Shown one piece after another: positions 1 to 9,549 of a DNA stretch of 64,000 nt; within the stretch, counting starts at the first letter, position 1, and each line of letters starts with the position of its first letter. Location of the stretch: positions 5,566,001 through 5,630,000 of the forward strand of contig NZ_CP088014.1 of assembly GCF_021044685.1 (NCBI RefSeq), read 5' to 3'. A program made the translations under genes and the position numbers. Under the pieces are notes generated by a model that saw only the letters and a list, made by a program, of their open reading frames with translations, had not been told where the DNA came from and ran no database searches. Origin of the DNA: Bradyrhizobium daqingense (GTDB lineage: Bacteria > Pseudomonadota > Alphaproteobacteria > Rhizobiales > Xanthobacteraceae).

Positions 1-45
1 CAAGAAGAGCCCATAGACGACGGCAAAGCCCGTCGGGAGGCTCAG

Positions 46-249
46 ATGAACCACTCAATTCACTCTGCTGATCGTGCGACCCACCTGAAGATCGTGGTGG
101 TGGCGCTGATTGCCGGCATTGCCGTGGCCGGCTTCGGGATCGCAGCTCGGACCAACGCCGACTACAGCCAGACCGCCCAGTCCACCCAGGTCATCAAGGC
201 CGGCAAGCCGGTGGCGGTGACGAGCGCGGGCACGTCCCAGATTCGCTGA
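46..249 (+). CDS. Small single-pass membrane protein, unknown function
   Basis: A 67-residue protein with one hydrophobic segment at about residues 15-33 (IVVVALIAGIAVAGFGIAA) between a polar N-terminus and a Thr/Ser/Gln-rich tail, so probably anchored in the inner membrane with the tail outside. The sequence GGGAGG lies about six bases before the ATG and supports this start. A clear hairpin terminator follows the stop codon, so it looks like a single-gene transcript. Short proteins of this build are frequent in Bradyrhizobium. I do not recognise a family with a known role. Confidence 0.7.
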   Translation: MNHSIHSADRATHLKIVVVALIAGIAVAGFGIAARTNADYSQTAQSTQVIKAGKPVAVTSAGTSQIR

Positions 250-273
250 CACGCCCTTTCCAGGGCTAACCAG

Positions 274-298
274 AGGCCGCCCCCGGTCGGCCTTTTTC
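274..298 (+). terminator. Rho-independent terminator
   Basis: A six-base stem AGGCCG/CGGCCT with an eight-base loop is followed by TTTTT. It lies 25 bases after the stop of the small membrane protein gene. Confidence 0.75.
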
Positions 299-409
299 GT
301 TTTCCAGAGCAATGCTTAGCCGAGATGCAGCGGCAAAGCGCAACGTCCTTGACTTCACCCAGCCCCACCTTTAAGTCCCCCCTCGTTCCGCGCGCGTTCA
401 GCGAACCAC

Positions 410-486
<77 letters not shown>

Positions 487-687
487 TTTTGGCAATCCCT
501 TCATAGCCTTAGCCCGAACTTCCCGACGCCTGTCGCAATCCAGGCCAAGGACTGCCGGCGTCCGGCGGGAACTCGCGGCATAGTCAGCCCGCGTCCGAAT
601 CGTCTACGCCTTCCAGGGCTTAGAGGGATTCCCACGCGTTTCCGACCTTCCCGGGCTTCCCTGTCATTGGAATCGAGGAGGCCAGAG

Positions 688-1017
688 ATGGCTAAGAAGG
701 ATTTGGCTAAGAAGGATTCGGCGAAAAAGGCAGCCGCGCCCGCCACCGTCACGCTCAAGCACCTCGCCGCCGACATCGCGGAGAGCCAGGACCTGTCGAA
801 GAAGCGCGCCGAGGCCGTCCTGACCGACATGGTCGAGCTGATCACCAAGCACCTCAAGAGGGGTGACCGCGTCCGCATCGTCGGCCTCGGCATCCTCCAG
901 GTCCGCAAGCGCGCGGCCCGGACCGGCCGCAATCCCTCCACCGGCGAGGCCATCCACATCAAGGCCAGCAAGAAGGTCGCGTTCCGCCCGGTCAAGGAAC
1001 TGAAAGAGGCGATCTAG
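688..1017 (+). CDS. HU-family DNA-binding protein with basic N-terminal extension
   Basis: The last 90 or so residues match the HU/IHF fold. It begins with a helical part (LKHLAADIAESQDLSKKRAE), and the beta-arm region carries GLGILQVRKRAARTGRNPST, which keeps the RxGRNPxTGE signature that inserts into the minor groove. About 20 Lys/Ala-rich residues (AKKDLAKKDSAKKAAA) precede the core, a histone-tail-like extension absent from standard HU. The ATG at 688 is preferred to the in-frame ATG at 667 because GAGGAG sits about seven bases before it. It probably compacts DNA in the nucleoid. Whether it is the main HU or an accessory paralogue cannot be told here. Confidence 0.85.
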   Translation: MAKKDLAKKDSAKKAAAPATVTLKHLAADIAESQDLSKKRAEAVLTDMVELITKHLKRGDRVRIVGLGILQVRKRAARTGRNPSTGEAIHIKASKKVAFRPVKELKEAI

Positions 1018-1097
1018 AGCCACACCGTTGCGGCCGCATCACGGCCCGCTTTTCTGCTATACCGCCTCTTCCCCAAAGACCGGCGGTTTGACCAGAA

Positions 1098-2348
1098 ATG
1101 TCCTCCCTCACCTTCTCGCACACCGTGACCGAGCGCTTCCTGCGCTACGTCACCATCGACACCCAGTCCGATCCGGATTCCCCCAATTCGCCTTCCACCG
1201 AGAAGCAGAAGGATCTCGGACGCGTGCTCGCTGCCGAGCTGAAGACCATGGGCGTTGCGGACGCCCATCTCGACGATTACGGCTATGTCTATGGCACCAT
1301 CCCGGCCAACACCGACAAGAAGGTGCCGGTGATCTGCTTCTGCTCGCATATGGACACCTCGCCCGACGTCACCGGCAAGGACGTCAAGCCGCAAGTTCTG
1401 AAGAACTATCGTGGCGGCGACATCACCCTGCCCGGCGACACCAGCCAGGTGATCCGCTTCAATGAGCACCCTGCGCTGAAGAACCAGATCGGCAACGACA
1501 TCATCACCAGCGACGGCACCACGCTGCTGGGCGCCGACAACAAGGCCGGCGTCGCCGAGATCATGGATGCCGCGCATTTCTTCATCAACAACCCCGATGT
1601 GAAGCACGGCACCATCAAGATCCTGTTCACGCCGGATGAGGAGATCGGCCGCGGCGTCGACAATGTCGACCTGAACAAGCTGGGCGCCGACTTCGGCTAC
1701 ACCATGGACGGCGAAAGCGCCGGCTGCGTCGAGGACGAGACCTTCTCGGCCGACGGGGCCACCATCACCATCACCGGCGTCAGCGCCCATCCGGGCTACG
1801 CCAAGGGCAAGATGGAGCACGCAATCAAGATCGCCGCCGCCATCGTCGAGCGCCTGCCGAAGGAAGGCTGCTCGCCCGAGACGACCTCGGGCAAGCAGGG
1901 TTTTCTGCATCCTGTCGGCATCGAGGGCGCGCTGGAGCAGGCGACGCTGTCCTTCATCGTGCGCGACTTCACCGAGGAAGGCTTGAAGGAGAAGGAGGTC
2001 CTGCTCGAGAGCATCGTCAAGGACGTGATGAAGGACTATCCGCGCTCGACCTACACGTTCGAGGTGCGCGAGCAGTATCGCAACATGAAGCAGGTGATCG
2101 ACCGTCACCCGCACGTCCTCGAATACGCCATCGAGGCGATCCGACGCGCCGGCCTGCGCCCGATGCGCACCGCGATCCGGGGCGGCACCGATGGATCGCG
2201 CCTGTCCTTCATGGGCCTGCCCTGCCCCAACATCTTCGCCGGTGAGCACGCGTTTCATTCCCGGCTCGAATGGGTCAGCCGGCAGGACATGGAGAAGGCG
2301 GTCCAGACCATCGTGCACCTCGCCATGATCTGGGAAGAGAAGGCGTAA
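1098..2348 (+). CDS. pepT: Peptidase T (tripeptide aminopeptidase)
   Basis: At 416 residues this is the usual length for peptidase T, an M20B zinc enzyme that removes the N-terminal residue of tripeptides in the cytoplasm. Visible motifs are the metal-site CSHMDTSPD near residue 80, GADNKAG with the bridging Asp, the catalytic base in TPDEEIGRG, the GESAG region, and the C-terminal AFHSRLEWVS whose His is a zinc ligand. It stands alone, 80 bases after the HU gene. The stop is followed by a convergent membrane-protein gene. Nothing appears truncated. Confidence 0.95.
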   Translation: MSSLTFSHTVTERFLRYVTIDTQSDPDSPNSPSTEKQKDLGRVLAAELKTMGVADAHLDDYGYVYGTIPANTDKKVPVICFCSHMDTSPDVTGKDVKPQVLKNYRGGDITLPGDTSQVIRFNEHPALKNQIGNDIITSDGTTLLGADNKAGVAEIMDAAHFFINNPDVKHGTIKILFTPDEEIGRGVDNVDLNKLGADFGYTMDGESAGCVEDETFSADGATITITGVSAHPGYAKGKMEHAIKIAAAIVERLPKEGCSPETTSGKQGFLHPVGIEGALEQATLSFIVRDFTEEGLKEKEVLLESIVKDVMKDYPRSTYTFEVREQYRNMKQVIDRHPHVLEYAIEAIRRAGLRPMRTAIRGGTDGSRLSFMGLPCPNIFAGEHAFHSRLEWVSRQDMEKAVQTIVHLAMIWEEKA

Positions 2349-2402
2349 AGCGCGCGCCCGAACTCCATTGGCCGGGCCTGTGCCCGGCCAATCGCTGATG
2401 AT

Positions 2403-3293
2403 CTACGGCACCGGCATTGCGCGCGGATTGCGGTGGAAGCGGTTCGAGCTTGCCATCCAGTTCGGCAACGGCTCGCCATCGCGGTGGCGTCCGCCGGCGA
2501 CGGCGGTGGCCCAGGCCACTGCGGCGCCGATCAGGGTCGCGGCTGCGACCGAGAAGGCCACGATGATCGAGTTGCGCCGTGCGCGATTGATGGCCGTCTT
2601 CGCGTCCGCGATCAGCGCATCGACGCGCTTTTCGGCGTCGGGGGCCGCCAGGCCCGTGACCGCGGCGACCTGCTGCACGAGGTAGGTCCGGTCATCGGCG
2701 GCAACGCCGCTGTGGCTGGATGACGTCATCAGGATACGCCCCGCTTCGGCGCGCGCTTCCCTCAGGTCAACGTTGGGCGCGCGTCGCGGCGCGCGGAACA
2801 GCTTGTCGAGCTCATAGCTCAGGAGCGGCTCGGCCGTGGAGGTACTGCTCGCCGAGCTGCGCATCGGTGAGCGGTCGAGCGCAGCAGCTCCAAGCAGCGC
2901 CAGCAGCGCTGCGCCGGCGAGCACGGCCAGCGCCCAGGCGATCAGGCCATGCAGCCCGTCGCGCCGCTCGCCATCGTCCTCGATCGTTGCAAGCGCCGGT
3001 GCCGGCCGGGTTGTCCGGCCCGCGACGTAGCCGCCGAAGCCGAAACTGATGATCGCCTGGATGATCAGATAGAGCCCGGAGAGCAGCGCCAGCGCTGCCG
3101 ATGCATCGCGCCAGGTCGGCGAGGCCGAACTGACGCCGAGACCGACCGCGACGCCAAAGCCGATCAGGATGAACGACATGGCGCTTGCCGCAAGTGCGCC
3201 TGCGAACACCGAGCTCCACTGGATGCTGCGAGGGACTTCGCCCTCCAGGCCTCCCTCCATGACTTCTTCCCGCATCAGAGTTTCGACCGTCAT
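2403..3293 (-). CDS. Multi-pass membrane protein, unknown function
   Basis: A 296-residue protein with about four hydrophobic segments: near residues 28-52 (VFAGALAASAMSFILIGFGV), 67-90, 115-140 and 240-265. A soluble Ala/Arg/Glu-rich stretch lies between the third and fourth. The tail is polar and basic. A 24-residue membrane peptide gene ends 10 bases upstream on the same strand, which suggests one transcription unit. I do not recognise a named domain. Related membrane proteins are common in Bradyrhizobium, but that is family memory and not shown by the sequence. Confidence 0.7.
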   Translation of the reverse strand: MTVETLMREEVMEGGLEGEVPRSIQWSSVFAGALAASAMSFILIGFGVAVGLGVSSASPTWRDASAALALLSGLYLIIQAIISFGFGGYVAGRTTRPAPALATIEDDGERRDGLHGLIAWALAVLAGAALLALLGAAALDRSPMRSSASSTSTAEPLLSYELDKLFRAPRRAPNVDLREARAEAGRILMTSSSHSGVAADDRTYLVQQVAAVTGLAAPDAEKRVDALIADAKTAINRARRNSIIVAFSVAAATLIGAAVAWATAVAGGRHRDGEPLPNWMASSNRFHRNPRAMPVP

Positions 3294-3303
3294 CGCCGCT
3301 CTC

Positions 3304-3378
3304 TCACCGCAGGCCGAAGAACGACAGGATCGCCATGATGACGACGATCAAGCCGATCAGATAAATCAGTCCGTCCAT
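3304..3378 (-). CDS. 24-residue hydrophobic membrane peptide
   Basis: A short frame of 24 codons plus TGA. It begins MDGLIYLIGLIVVIMAIL and ends in SFFGLR, almost entirely one membrane helix. A strong ribosome site, GAGGAGG, stands seven bases before the ATG. The stop lies 10 bases before the start of the next membrane-protein gene, so the two are probably co-transcribed. The good Shine-Dalgarno and pure transmembrane composition make a chance frame unlikely. Peptides of this shape recur in rhizobial genomes with no known role. Confidence 0.65.
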   Translation of the reverse strand: MDGLIYLIGLIVVIMAILSFFGLR

Positions 3379-3609
3379 AGTCCGTCCTCCTCAGTTCTTC
3401 TGCTCGCTAATCGCGAGGTATGAGGAACGTTCCAAATTGGACATATCTCCGGGAACGAACCGGCGGGATGCGCATTGTCTGCTCAAGTCCCAAGGATGAA
3501 GATTGTGAGCACAAAGGGCCTCAGCCGGTCAGTTCCCGGCTGGGGCCCTTCCGTTTGCGCGTCTCCTGCTTGTCCTATGTTAACGACGTCGCAGGCGAGA
3601 TCATCAAAG

Positions 3610-3858
3610 ATGCAACCGGGGCGGAACCTTCCGGATCGGGAGCGCCGCGTGGATCGCAGAACAGCCTGCCTGCATCAGGCAGATGCATTCCGGGAAAAGG
3701 CCCTCGCCGATCCCGAACACCACGACGAATGGATCGACGAAGCCATCAAATGGCTCGAGCGCGCGATGGAGGCGAGCTGCCGTGCCGTCGTCACGATCGA
3801 GTCCGAAGACACTGGCACCATCGCCCGGCCGGCAACCGATCGGCAGGCGTTGCGGTAA
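3610..3858 (+). CDS. Small hypothetical protein, 82 residues
   Basis: The middle of the frame (ADAFREKALADPEHHDEWIDEAIKWLERA) looks like a real alpha-helical protein, with the acid/base pattern of a short rhizobial family. The sequence before the ATG at 3610 has only a weak GGCGAG. The open frame extends upstream to 3475, but that part has unlikely composition. No catalytic motif is visible. It runs against nothing and is not clearly in an operon. Confidence 0.5.
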   Translation: MQPGRNLPDRERRVDRRTACLHQADAFREKALADPEHHDEWIDEAIKWLERAMEASCRAVVTIESEDTGTIARPATDRQALR

Positions 3859-3974
3859 CGGAGCGCTTCTCGACGTTGGTTAATGCCGGGTGGCCTGGGC
3901 GCCGTTCCAGGATATGAACGAGCAAACCAATGGCCAAGTCGTGATGTGCTGCGATTTGCAGGTTCCGCCGCACC

Positions 3975-4364
3975 ATGCGACAATGGCGTATGCTCCAGAC
4001 TCGGTTCGCCAAGACTTTGGTGATGCTGCTCGTTGCGGTCGGGCTCGTGCTCGCACCGCTGGCGACGCCGACATCGGCTATGGCAGTACCGGGCGCCGGA
4101 AGCAGCATGGCCGCTATGTCCGACGACGGCCAGGCCATGTCGGACGACATGCCCTGCTGCCCGGACGAGACCAAGAGCAAATCCTGCGACACCTGTCCGT
4201 TCGTCGCGCTGTGCATGCTGAGCCTGTCGTTCTCCGCTCCCTCCGCAGCGAGCTCGATCATCGAGCGGCAGCACCAGACTCGCGCGCTTGCGCCGGGTGA
4301 TGACCGCCTGCGCGACGGCCTCGGGGCCAAGCCTCCCGACCATCCTCCTCGAACCCGGGCCTGA
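3975..4364 (+). CDS. Secreted Cys/Met-rich small protein before the cus genes
   Basis: A signal-peptide-like hydrophobic segment (LVMLLVAVGLVLAPLA) ends near residue 35. The mature part holds Met-rich repeats (AAMSDDGQAMSDDMPCC) and paired cysteines (CCPDE, CDTC, ALCM), a composition that suits copper or silver binding in the periplasm. The C-terminal 40 residues are polar and Pro/Arg-rich. It lies just before a FixH/YtkA-like gene and a Cus-type adaptor and pump, so a metal-linked role is inferred from context. The start could also be the second Met, at 3990. Neither start has a strong ribosome site. Confidence 0.6.
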   Translation: MRQWRMLQTRFAKTLVMLLVAVGLVLAPLATPTSAMAVPGAGSSMAAMSDDGQAMSDDMPCCPDETKSKSCDTCPFVALCMLSLSFSAPSAASSIIERQHQTRALAPGDDRLRDGLGAKPPDHPPRTRA

Positions 4365-4497
4365 TCGGCGCTGACGCGCCGGATGATCGTGCGCGCCGAG
4401 ATCGGCGTGCGCGCCCCGTTGCCTGCCGCTGAATTGCACCCGGCTTGCCGCATGCAGCTCCGCTGGCTCCATCAGATCCATCGAGGAACGATAAATC

Positions 4498-4896
4498 ATG
4501 ACGACCACCAAGCTTGCGCGCGCCGCCCTGGCTGCGCTGATCGGTGCTGCGCTCACCGGTGCCGCCCATGCCGACATCAAGACCTACGAATTCCAGCTGG
4601 CCCAGCCGACGGTCAAGACCGGCGCCGATCGCGTCGTGACCGTTCGGCTGGTCGACAAGAGCAGCGGCAGGGCGATACCCGACGCCGTGATCTTCGCGAT
4701 CAGGCTCGACATGGCCCCTGACGGCATGCAGGAAATGGCCACCAAGGTGACGGCCATGCCGGGTACCGAACCCGGGACCTACCGCTTCAAGGCCAATTTC
4801 AGCATGGCGGGGCGCTGGCAGCTCTCGCTCGGCGCCAAGGTGCAAGGCGAAACCGGCACGGTCGAAAACAAGCTCGTCGTCACGGCAGAGAAATGA
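4498..4896 (+). CDS. Periplasmic FixH/YtkA-like protein
   Basis: A 132-residue protein with an N-terminal signal peptide cut after about residue 25 (TGAAHA). It then forms a single immunoglobulin-like beta domain carrying RVVTVRLVDKSSGRAIPDAV, a Met-rich strand (DMAPDGMQEM) and GTYRFKANFSMAGRWQL, the pattern of the YtkA/FixH group. The gene overlaps the next adaptor gene by ATGA, so it is translated with the Cus-type genes. The Met residues could hold Cu(I)/Ag(I), but that is inference. Confidence 0.7.
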   Translation: MTTTKLARAALAALIGAALTGAAHADIKTYEFQLAQPTVKTGADRVVTVRLVDKSSGRAIPDAVIFAIRLDMAPDGMQEMATKVTAMPGTEPGTYRFKANFSMAGRWQLSLGAKVQGETGTVENKLVVTAEK

Positions 4897-6335
4897 TCCG
4901 CCTCGTCACCATTGGCACGGCCGCCGCGGTCTTCGCGGTGGCAGGTGTCGCCCTGGTTGCTGGCCGCATCATGCAGCCGCAGCCAGATCGGGGCTTGCTG
5001 ACCTCTGCCGCGTACGCTGCGGACGCAGGCGCACCGATCTATTTCCGGGATCCGGACGGCAAGCCGTTCTACTCGCTCACGCCCAAAAAGACCGTCGATG
5101 GCCGCGACTATCGCCCCGTGCGGGCGAGCGAGGAGATCAGCTTCGACAATCCCGACGAAGCGCCCGAGATCATGACGACCGACGCCAAGAGCGATCGCAA
5201 GATCAAGTTCTACCGCAACCCGATGGGCCTGCCGGACACCTCACCGGTGCCGAAGAAGGACTCGATGGGAATGGATTACATTCCCGTCTACGACGACGAG
5301 GACGCTGACGACGGTTCGATCAAGCTCTCGCCTGGCAAGATCCAGCGCAGCGGCGTCAAATCCGAGCCGGTCGAACTGCGCCGGATCAGAACGCTGGTGC
5401 GCGCGCCCGGCACGATCCAGCTCGATGAACGCCGCATATCGGTGGTCGCGATGCGCGCCGAGAGCTTCGTGCAGAAAGTCGCCGACGTCACCACCGGCAG
5501 CCGCGTCGCCAAGGGCCAGCCGCTGATGGAGATCTACAGCGCCGCGGTCTCGTCCGCGGCGGCCGAATATGTCGCGACGATCACCTCGAGGACGACGGCA
5601 GGCATCGAGCCCTATGGCCGCGGCTCCCGGCAGCGCCTCGTCAATCTCGACGTTCCCGAACCGGTCATCACGGAGATGGAACAGAACCGTTCGGTGCCTA
5701 TCACCATCCCGTGGTCGTCACCGCGCGACGGCATCGTGCTCCAGCGCAACGCCGTCGAGGGCATGCGCGCCCAGCCCGGCGACGTGCTGTTCCGCATCGC
5801 CGACATCTCGCAGGTCTGGGCGACGGTGGACGTGGCCGAGCGCGACCTCGGCAATATCGCCGTCGGCCAGTCCGTGAGGTTTCGGGCCCGCAGCTATCCC
5901 GGCCGGGACTTCACGGGTGTGATCGGGGTGATCTATCCGCAGCTCAACAAGGAGACACGCACGGCGCGCGTACGCATTGAGCTGGCCAATGCCGACCTCG
6001 CATTGCTTCCCGACATGTATGTCGACGTCGAGATCGACACGGGCACGGCAGCGCCGGTGCTCAGCGTCGCTGAGAGCGCGCTGCTTGACACCGGCAGCCG
6101 GCAGGCCGTGCTGGTCGACAAAGGCCAGGGCCGTTTCGAGCCGCGCGAGGTCAAGCCCGGGCGGCGCGGCGACGGCTATGTCGAGATCCGCGACGGTCTT
6201 GCGGAAGGCGATGCCGTCGTGACGTCCGCCAACTTCCTGATCGACGCCGAGAGCAATCTGAAGGCCGCGCTGAAGGGTTTCGCCGAGCCCGGGACGATGC
6301 AGGACGGCGGCAAGGCAATGGGAGCCAGGCCATGA
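4893..6335 (+). CDS. cusB: Heavy-metal RND efflux periplasmic adaptor (CusB-like)
   Basis: This 480-residue membrane fusion protein links an inner-membrane RND pump to an outer-membrane channel. After an N-terminal anchor (VFAVAGVALVAG) come two copies of the small heavy-metal-binding motif: YFRDPDGKPFYSLTPKKTVDG near residue 50 and FYRNPMGLPDTSPVPKKDSM near residue 105. A lipoyl/barrel-sandwich region with VQKVADVTTGSRVAKGQPL and a beta-barrel domain (VWATVDVAERDLGNIAVGQ) follow. The gene overlaps both neighbours by four bases. The metal-binding module and the copper-type pump next door favour Cu(I)/Ag(I) export. Confidence 0.88.
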   Translation: MIRLVTIGTAAAVFAVAGVALVAGRIMQPQPDRGLLTSAAYAADAGAPIYFRDPDGKPFYSLTPKKTVDGRDYRPVRASEEISFDNPDEAPEIMTTDAKSDRKIKFYRNPMGLPDTSPVPKKDSMGMDYIPVYDDEDADDGSIKLSPGKIQRSGVKSEPVELRRIRTLVRAPGTIQLDERRISVVAMRAESFVQKVADVTTGSRVAKGQPLMEIYSAAVSSAAAEYVATITSRTTAGIEPYGRGSRQRLVNLDVPEPVITEMEQNRSVPITIPWSSPRDGIVLQRNAVEGMRAQPGDVLFRIADISQVWATVDVAERDLGNIAVGQSVRFRARSYPGRDFTGVIGVIYPQLNKETRTARVRIELANADLALLPDMYVDVEIDTGTAAPVLSVAESALLDTGSRQAVLVDKGQGRFEPREVKPGRRGDGYVEIRDGLAEGDAVVTSANFLIDAESNLKAALKGFAEPGTMQDGGKAMGARP

Positions 6336-9300
6336 TCGCGCGCGTCATCGCATGGTCGGCACGCAACCTGCTGCTGGTGCTGTTCGGCACCGGCTTTGCC
6401 GCCGCCGCCGGCCTCTATGCCCTCCTGCATCTGCCGCTGGACGCCATCCCCGATCTCTCCGACACCCAGGTCATCGTCTACACCGAATATCAGGGACAGG
6501 CGCCGCAGGTGATCGAGGACCAGATCACCTATCCCCTGACGACCGCCATGCTGACGGTGCCGAAATCGAAGGTGGTGCGCGGCTTCTCTTTCTTCGGCGT
6601 CTCCTTCGTCTACGTCATCTTCGAGGACGGCACCGACATCTACTGGGCGCGCTCGCGCGTGCTCGAATTCCTCAACGGCGCGACGTCGCGACTGCCGGCC
6701 GGCGTGACGCCGACGATCGGACCCGACGCCACCGGCGTCGGCTGGGTCTACCAATACGCCGTGATGTCGAAGGAGCTGAACCTTGCGGAGACCCGGACGA
6801 TCCAGGACTGGAACCTGAAATTCGCCCTGGCCAAGGCCGAAGGCGTTGCAGAGATTGCCAGCGTCGGCGGCTTCGTCAAGCAGTACAACGTGATCCTCGA
6901 TCCGCAGCGCATGCGCGACCTCGGCATCACCATGCAGAAAATGCGCGAGGCGATCCGGGCCAGCAATGCCGATGTCGGCGGCCGTACCGTCGAGCTGTCC
7001 GAATTCGAATATGTCATCCGCGGCAGGGGTTATCTGAGAAACGTCGACGATCTCGGCAACATCGTGCTGAAGACCGACAACGGCACGTCCGTGAAGCTGC
7101 GCGACGTCGCCCGCGTCGAGCTCGGCCCCGACGAGCGGCGCGGCATCGCCGAACTCAACGGCGAGGGCGAGGTCGCAAGCGGCATCGTGCTCCAGCGCTT
7201 CGGCATGAACGCGCTCGACGTGATCGAGAACGTCAAGAAACGCTTTGCGGAGATCGCGACCAGCCTGCCGAAATCGGTCGAGATCGTTCCGGTCTACGAC
7301 CGCTCGAGCCTGATCTACGCCGCGATCGCCACGCTGAGGCATACGCTGGTCGAGGAGAGCATCGTCGTCGCCCTCGTCTGTATCGTGTTCCTGCTGCATG
7401 TCCGCAGCGCGCTGGTCGCGATCCTGATGCTGCCCGTCGGCGTGCTGATGGCCTTCGGCGCCATGAAGCTGCTCGGGATCGGCTCCAACATCATGAGCCT
7501 CGGCGGCATCGCGATCGCGATCGGCGCCATGATCGACGCTGCGATCGTCATGATTGAGAACGCCCACAAGCATCTCGAACGCGCCGAGCCGGGCCGGTCG
7601 CGTGTCGCGATTCTGATCGAAGCCGCTAGCGAAGTCGGCCCTGCCCTGTTCTTCAGCCTCCTGATCATCACCGTCTCGTTCATGCCGATCTTCACGTTGG
7701 AATCGCAGGAAGGCCGCCTGTTCAGCCCACTCGCCTTCACCAAGACCTTTGCGATGGCGGCAGCGGCGCTGCTGTCGGTGACCCTGGTGCCGGCCCTGAT
7801 GGTGATCTTCGTGCGCGGCCGGATCATTCCCGAGCACAAGAATCCCATCAACCGCTTCCTGATCTGGATCTATCGCCCGGTGATCTCAGGCGTGCTGCGC
7901 GCCAAAATCCCCGTGATCCTGCTCGCGTTCGGCGTGCTCGCCGCCTCGGTCTGGCCGGCGCGGCAGCTTGGCACCGAGTTCATGCCTGACCTCGACGAAG
8001 GCACCCTGCTCTACATGCCGACGACGCTGCCCGGTATCTCCGTGACCAAGGCCGCCGAGCTGATGCAAACGCAGGACCGCATCATCCGTTCATTTCCCGA
8101 GGTCTCCTCGGTCTATGGCAAGGCCGGCCGCGCTGCCACAGCGACCGACCCTGCGCCGTCGGAGATGTTCGAGACCATCATCAATCTCAAGCCGAAGCCA
8201 GAGTGGCGCCCGGGCGTGACCGTCGACAGCCTCATCGCAGAGATGGACAAGGCGCTGCAGTTTCCCGGCGTCTCCAACGCCTGGACCATGCCGATCAAGG
8301 CGCGCATCGACATGCTCTCGACCGGCATCCGGACTCCTGTCGGCGTCAAGGTGATCGGCACTGATCTTACCGGCATCGACAGGCTGGCAAAGCAGGTCGA
8401 GCAGGTGCTCAAGGCGGTTCCCGGCACCTCCTCCGCCTATGCCGAGCGCGGGCTCGGCGGCTACTATCTCGAGATCACGCCGAACCGCGAGGCGCTGTCG
8501 CGCTACGGCATCATGGTCCAGGACGTGCAGGACACGATCGCGACCGCGCTCGGCGGCCAGCCCGTGACCACGACGGTGGAGGGACGCCAGCGCTTCACGA
8601 TCAACATGCGCTACCCGCGCGACCTGCGCGACAATCCGACGGCGATCAGCAGCGACATCCTGGTGCCGATGCCATCAGGCGGCGCCGTTCCTCTCGGCGA
8701 GGTCGCAAGCGTGACACCGGCGCGCGGGCCGACCTCGATCCGAACCGAGAACGGCCAGCTCGCCACGTACATCTATGTCGACATCCGCGACCGCGATCTC
8801 GGCGGCTACGTCACCGAGGCCCAGCGCGCGGTGCAGGCCAGCATCCAGTTTCCGCCCGGCTATTATCTGGTCTGGAGCGGACAGTACGAGTATCTCGAAC
8901 GCGCCACCGCGCGGCTCAAGATCGTGGTGCCGGTGACGCTGCTGATCATCTTCCTGCTGCTCTATCTCAACTTCCGTTCGGTCACCGAGACGCTGATCGT
9001 CATGCTCTCGCTGCCCTTCGCTCTCGTCGGCGGTCTCTGGCTGATGTGGTGGCTCGGGTTCAACCTGTCGGTCGCGGTCACCGTCGGCTTCATCGCACTG
9101 GCGGGCGTGGCGGCCGAGACCGGCGTCGTGATGCTGATCTATCTCAACCACGCGTTCGCCGAGACCCAGGCGCGATGCGCGAGGGCAGGCCGCCCGATGA
9201 CGCGCGCGGATCTCTACGCCGCCATCATGGAGGGCGCCGTCGAGCGCGTTCGCCCGAAGATGATGACGGTGGTTGCGATCATGGCCGGCCTGTTGCCGAT

Positions 9301-9523
9301 CATGTGGAGCAGCGGCGCCGGCTCGGAAATCATGCAGCGCATCGCGGTGCCCATGATCGGCGGCATGATCTCCTCGACCGTGCTGACGCTGATCGTGATC
9401 CCCGCGATCTTCGGGATCGTGAAAGGGATTGGGCTACCGTCGTCGTCCGGCGCGAACGCCGGGTGCCCGCTCCACGTCGAAAGCCCCGCGCAATGCCGCG
9501 ATGCACTGGAGAGCGCCCAATGA
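6332..9523 (+). CDS. cusA: Copper/silver efflux RND pump (CusA-type)
   Basis: A 1063-residue inner-membrane proton antiporter of the heavy-metal RND family. The TM4 motif GGIAIAIGAMIDAAIVMIEN is the Cu/Ag form, unlike the DFGIIVDGA form in the second pump of this window. All three methionines of the Cu(I) site are found in the right contexts: LLYMPTTLPG, PSEMFETI and IDMLSTGI. Twelve membrane helices and two large periplasmic loops can be traced. The last 25 residues or so (GANAGCPLHVESPAQCRDAL) are an unusual Cys-bearing tail. No outer-membrane CusC is encoded with it, so it may use the TolC-like protein at 10760. Confidence 0.93.
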   Translation: MIARVIAWSARNLLLVLFGTGFAAAAGLYALLHLPLDAIPDLSDTQVIVYTEYQGQAPQVIEDQITYPLTTAMLTVPKSKVVRGFSFFGVSFVYVIFEDGTDIYWARSRVLEFLNGATSRLPAGVTPTIGPDATGVGWVYQYAVMSKELNLAETRTIQDWNLKFALAKAEGVAEIASVGGFVKQYNVILDPQRMRDLGITMQKMREAIRASNADVGGRTVELSEFEYVIRGRGYLRNVDDLGNIVLKTDNGTSVKLRDVARVELGPDERRGIAELNGEGEVASGIVLQRFGMNALDVIENVKKRFAEIATSLPKSVEIVPVYDRSSLIYAAIATLRHTLVEESIVVALVCIVFLLHVRSALVAILMLPVGVLMAFGAMKLLGIGSNIMSLGGIAIAIGAMIDAAIVMIENAHKHLERAEPGRSRVAILIEAASEVGPALFFSLLIITVSFMPIFTLESQEGRLFSPLAFTKTFAMAAAALLSVTLVPALMVIFVRGRIIPEHKNPINRFLIWIYRPVISGVLRAKIPVILLAFGVLAASVWPARQLGTEFMPDLDEGTLLYMPTTLPGISVTKAAELMQTQDRIIRSFPEVSSVYGKAGRAATATDPAPSEMFETIINLKPKPEWRPGVTVDSLIAEMDKALQFPGVSNAWTMPIKARIDMLSTGIRTPVGVKVIGTDLTGIDRLAKQVEQVLKAVPGTSSAYAERGLGGYYLEITPNREALSRYGIMVQDVQDTIATALGGQPVTTTVEGRQRFTINMRYPRDLRDNPTAISSDILVPMPSGGAVPLGEVASVTPARGPTSIRTENGQLATYIYVDIRDRDLGGYVTEAQRAVQASIQFPPGYYLVWSGQYEYLERATARLKIVVPVTLLIIFLLLYLNFRSVTETLIVMLSLPFALVGGLWLMWWLGFNLSVAVTVGFIALAGVAAETGVVMLIYLNHAFAETQARCARAGRPMTRADLYAAIMEGAVERVRPKMMTVVAIMAGLLPIMWSSGAGSEIMQRIAVPMIGGMISSTVLTLIVIPAIFGIVKGIGLPSSSGANAGCPLHVESPAQCRDALESAQ

Positions 9524-9549
9524 GCGACCGACGCACAATCGTGAGAAGC

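Noticed and set aside
1014..2318. 434-residue minus-strand frame opposite pepT
   Set aside because: Antisense shadow of peptidase T, with repetitive Asp/Gly/Arg/His content and no domain.
6176..7837. 553-residue minus-strand frame opposite cusA
   Set aside because: Antisense shadow. The cusA frame has a full set of RND motifs.
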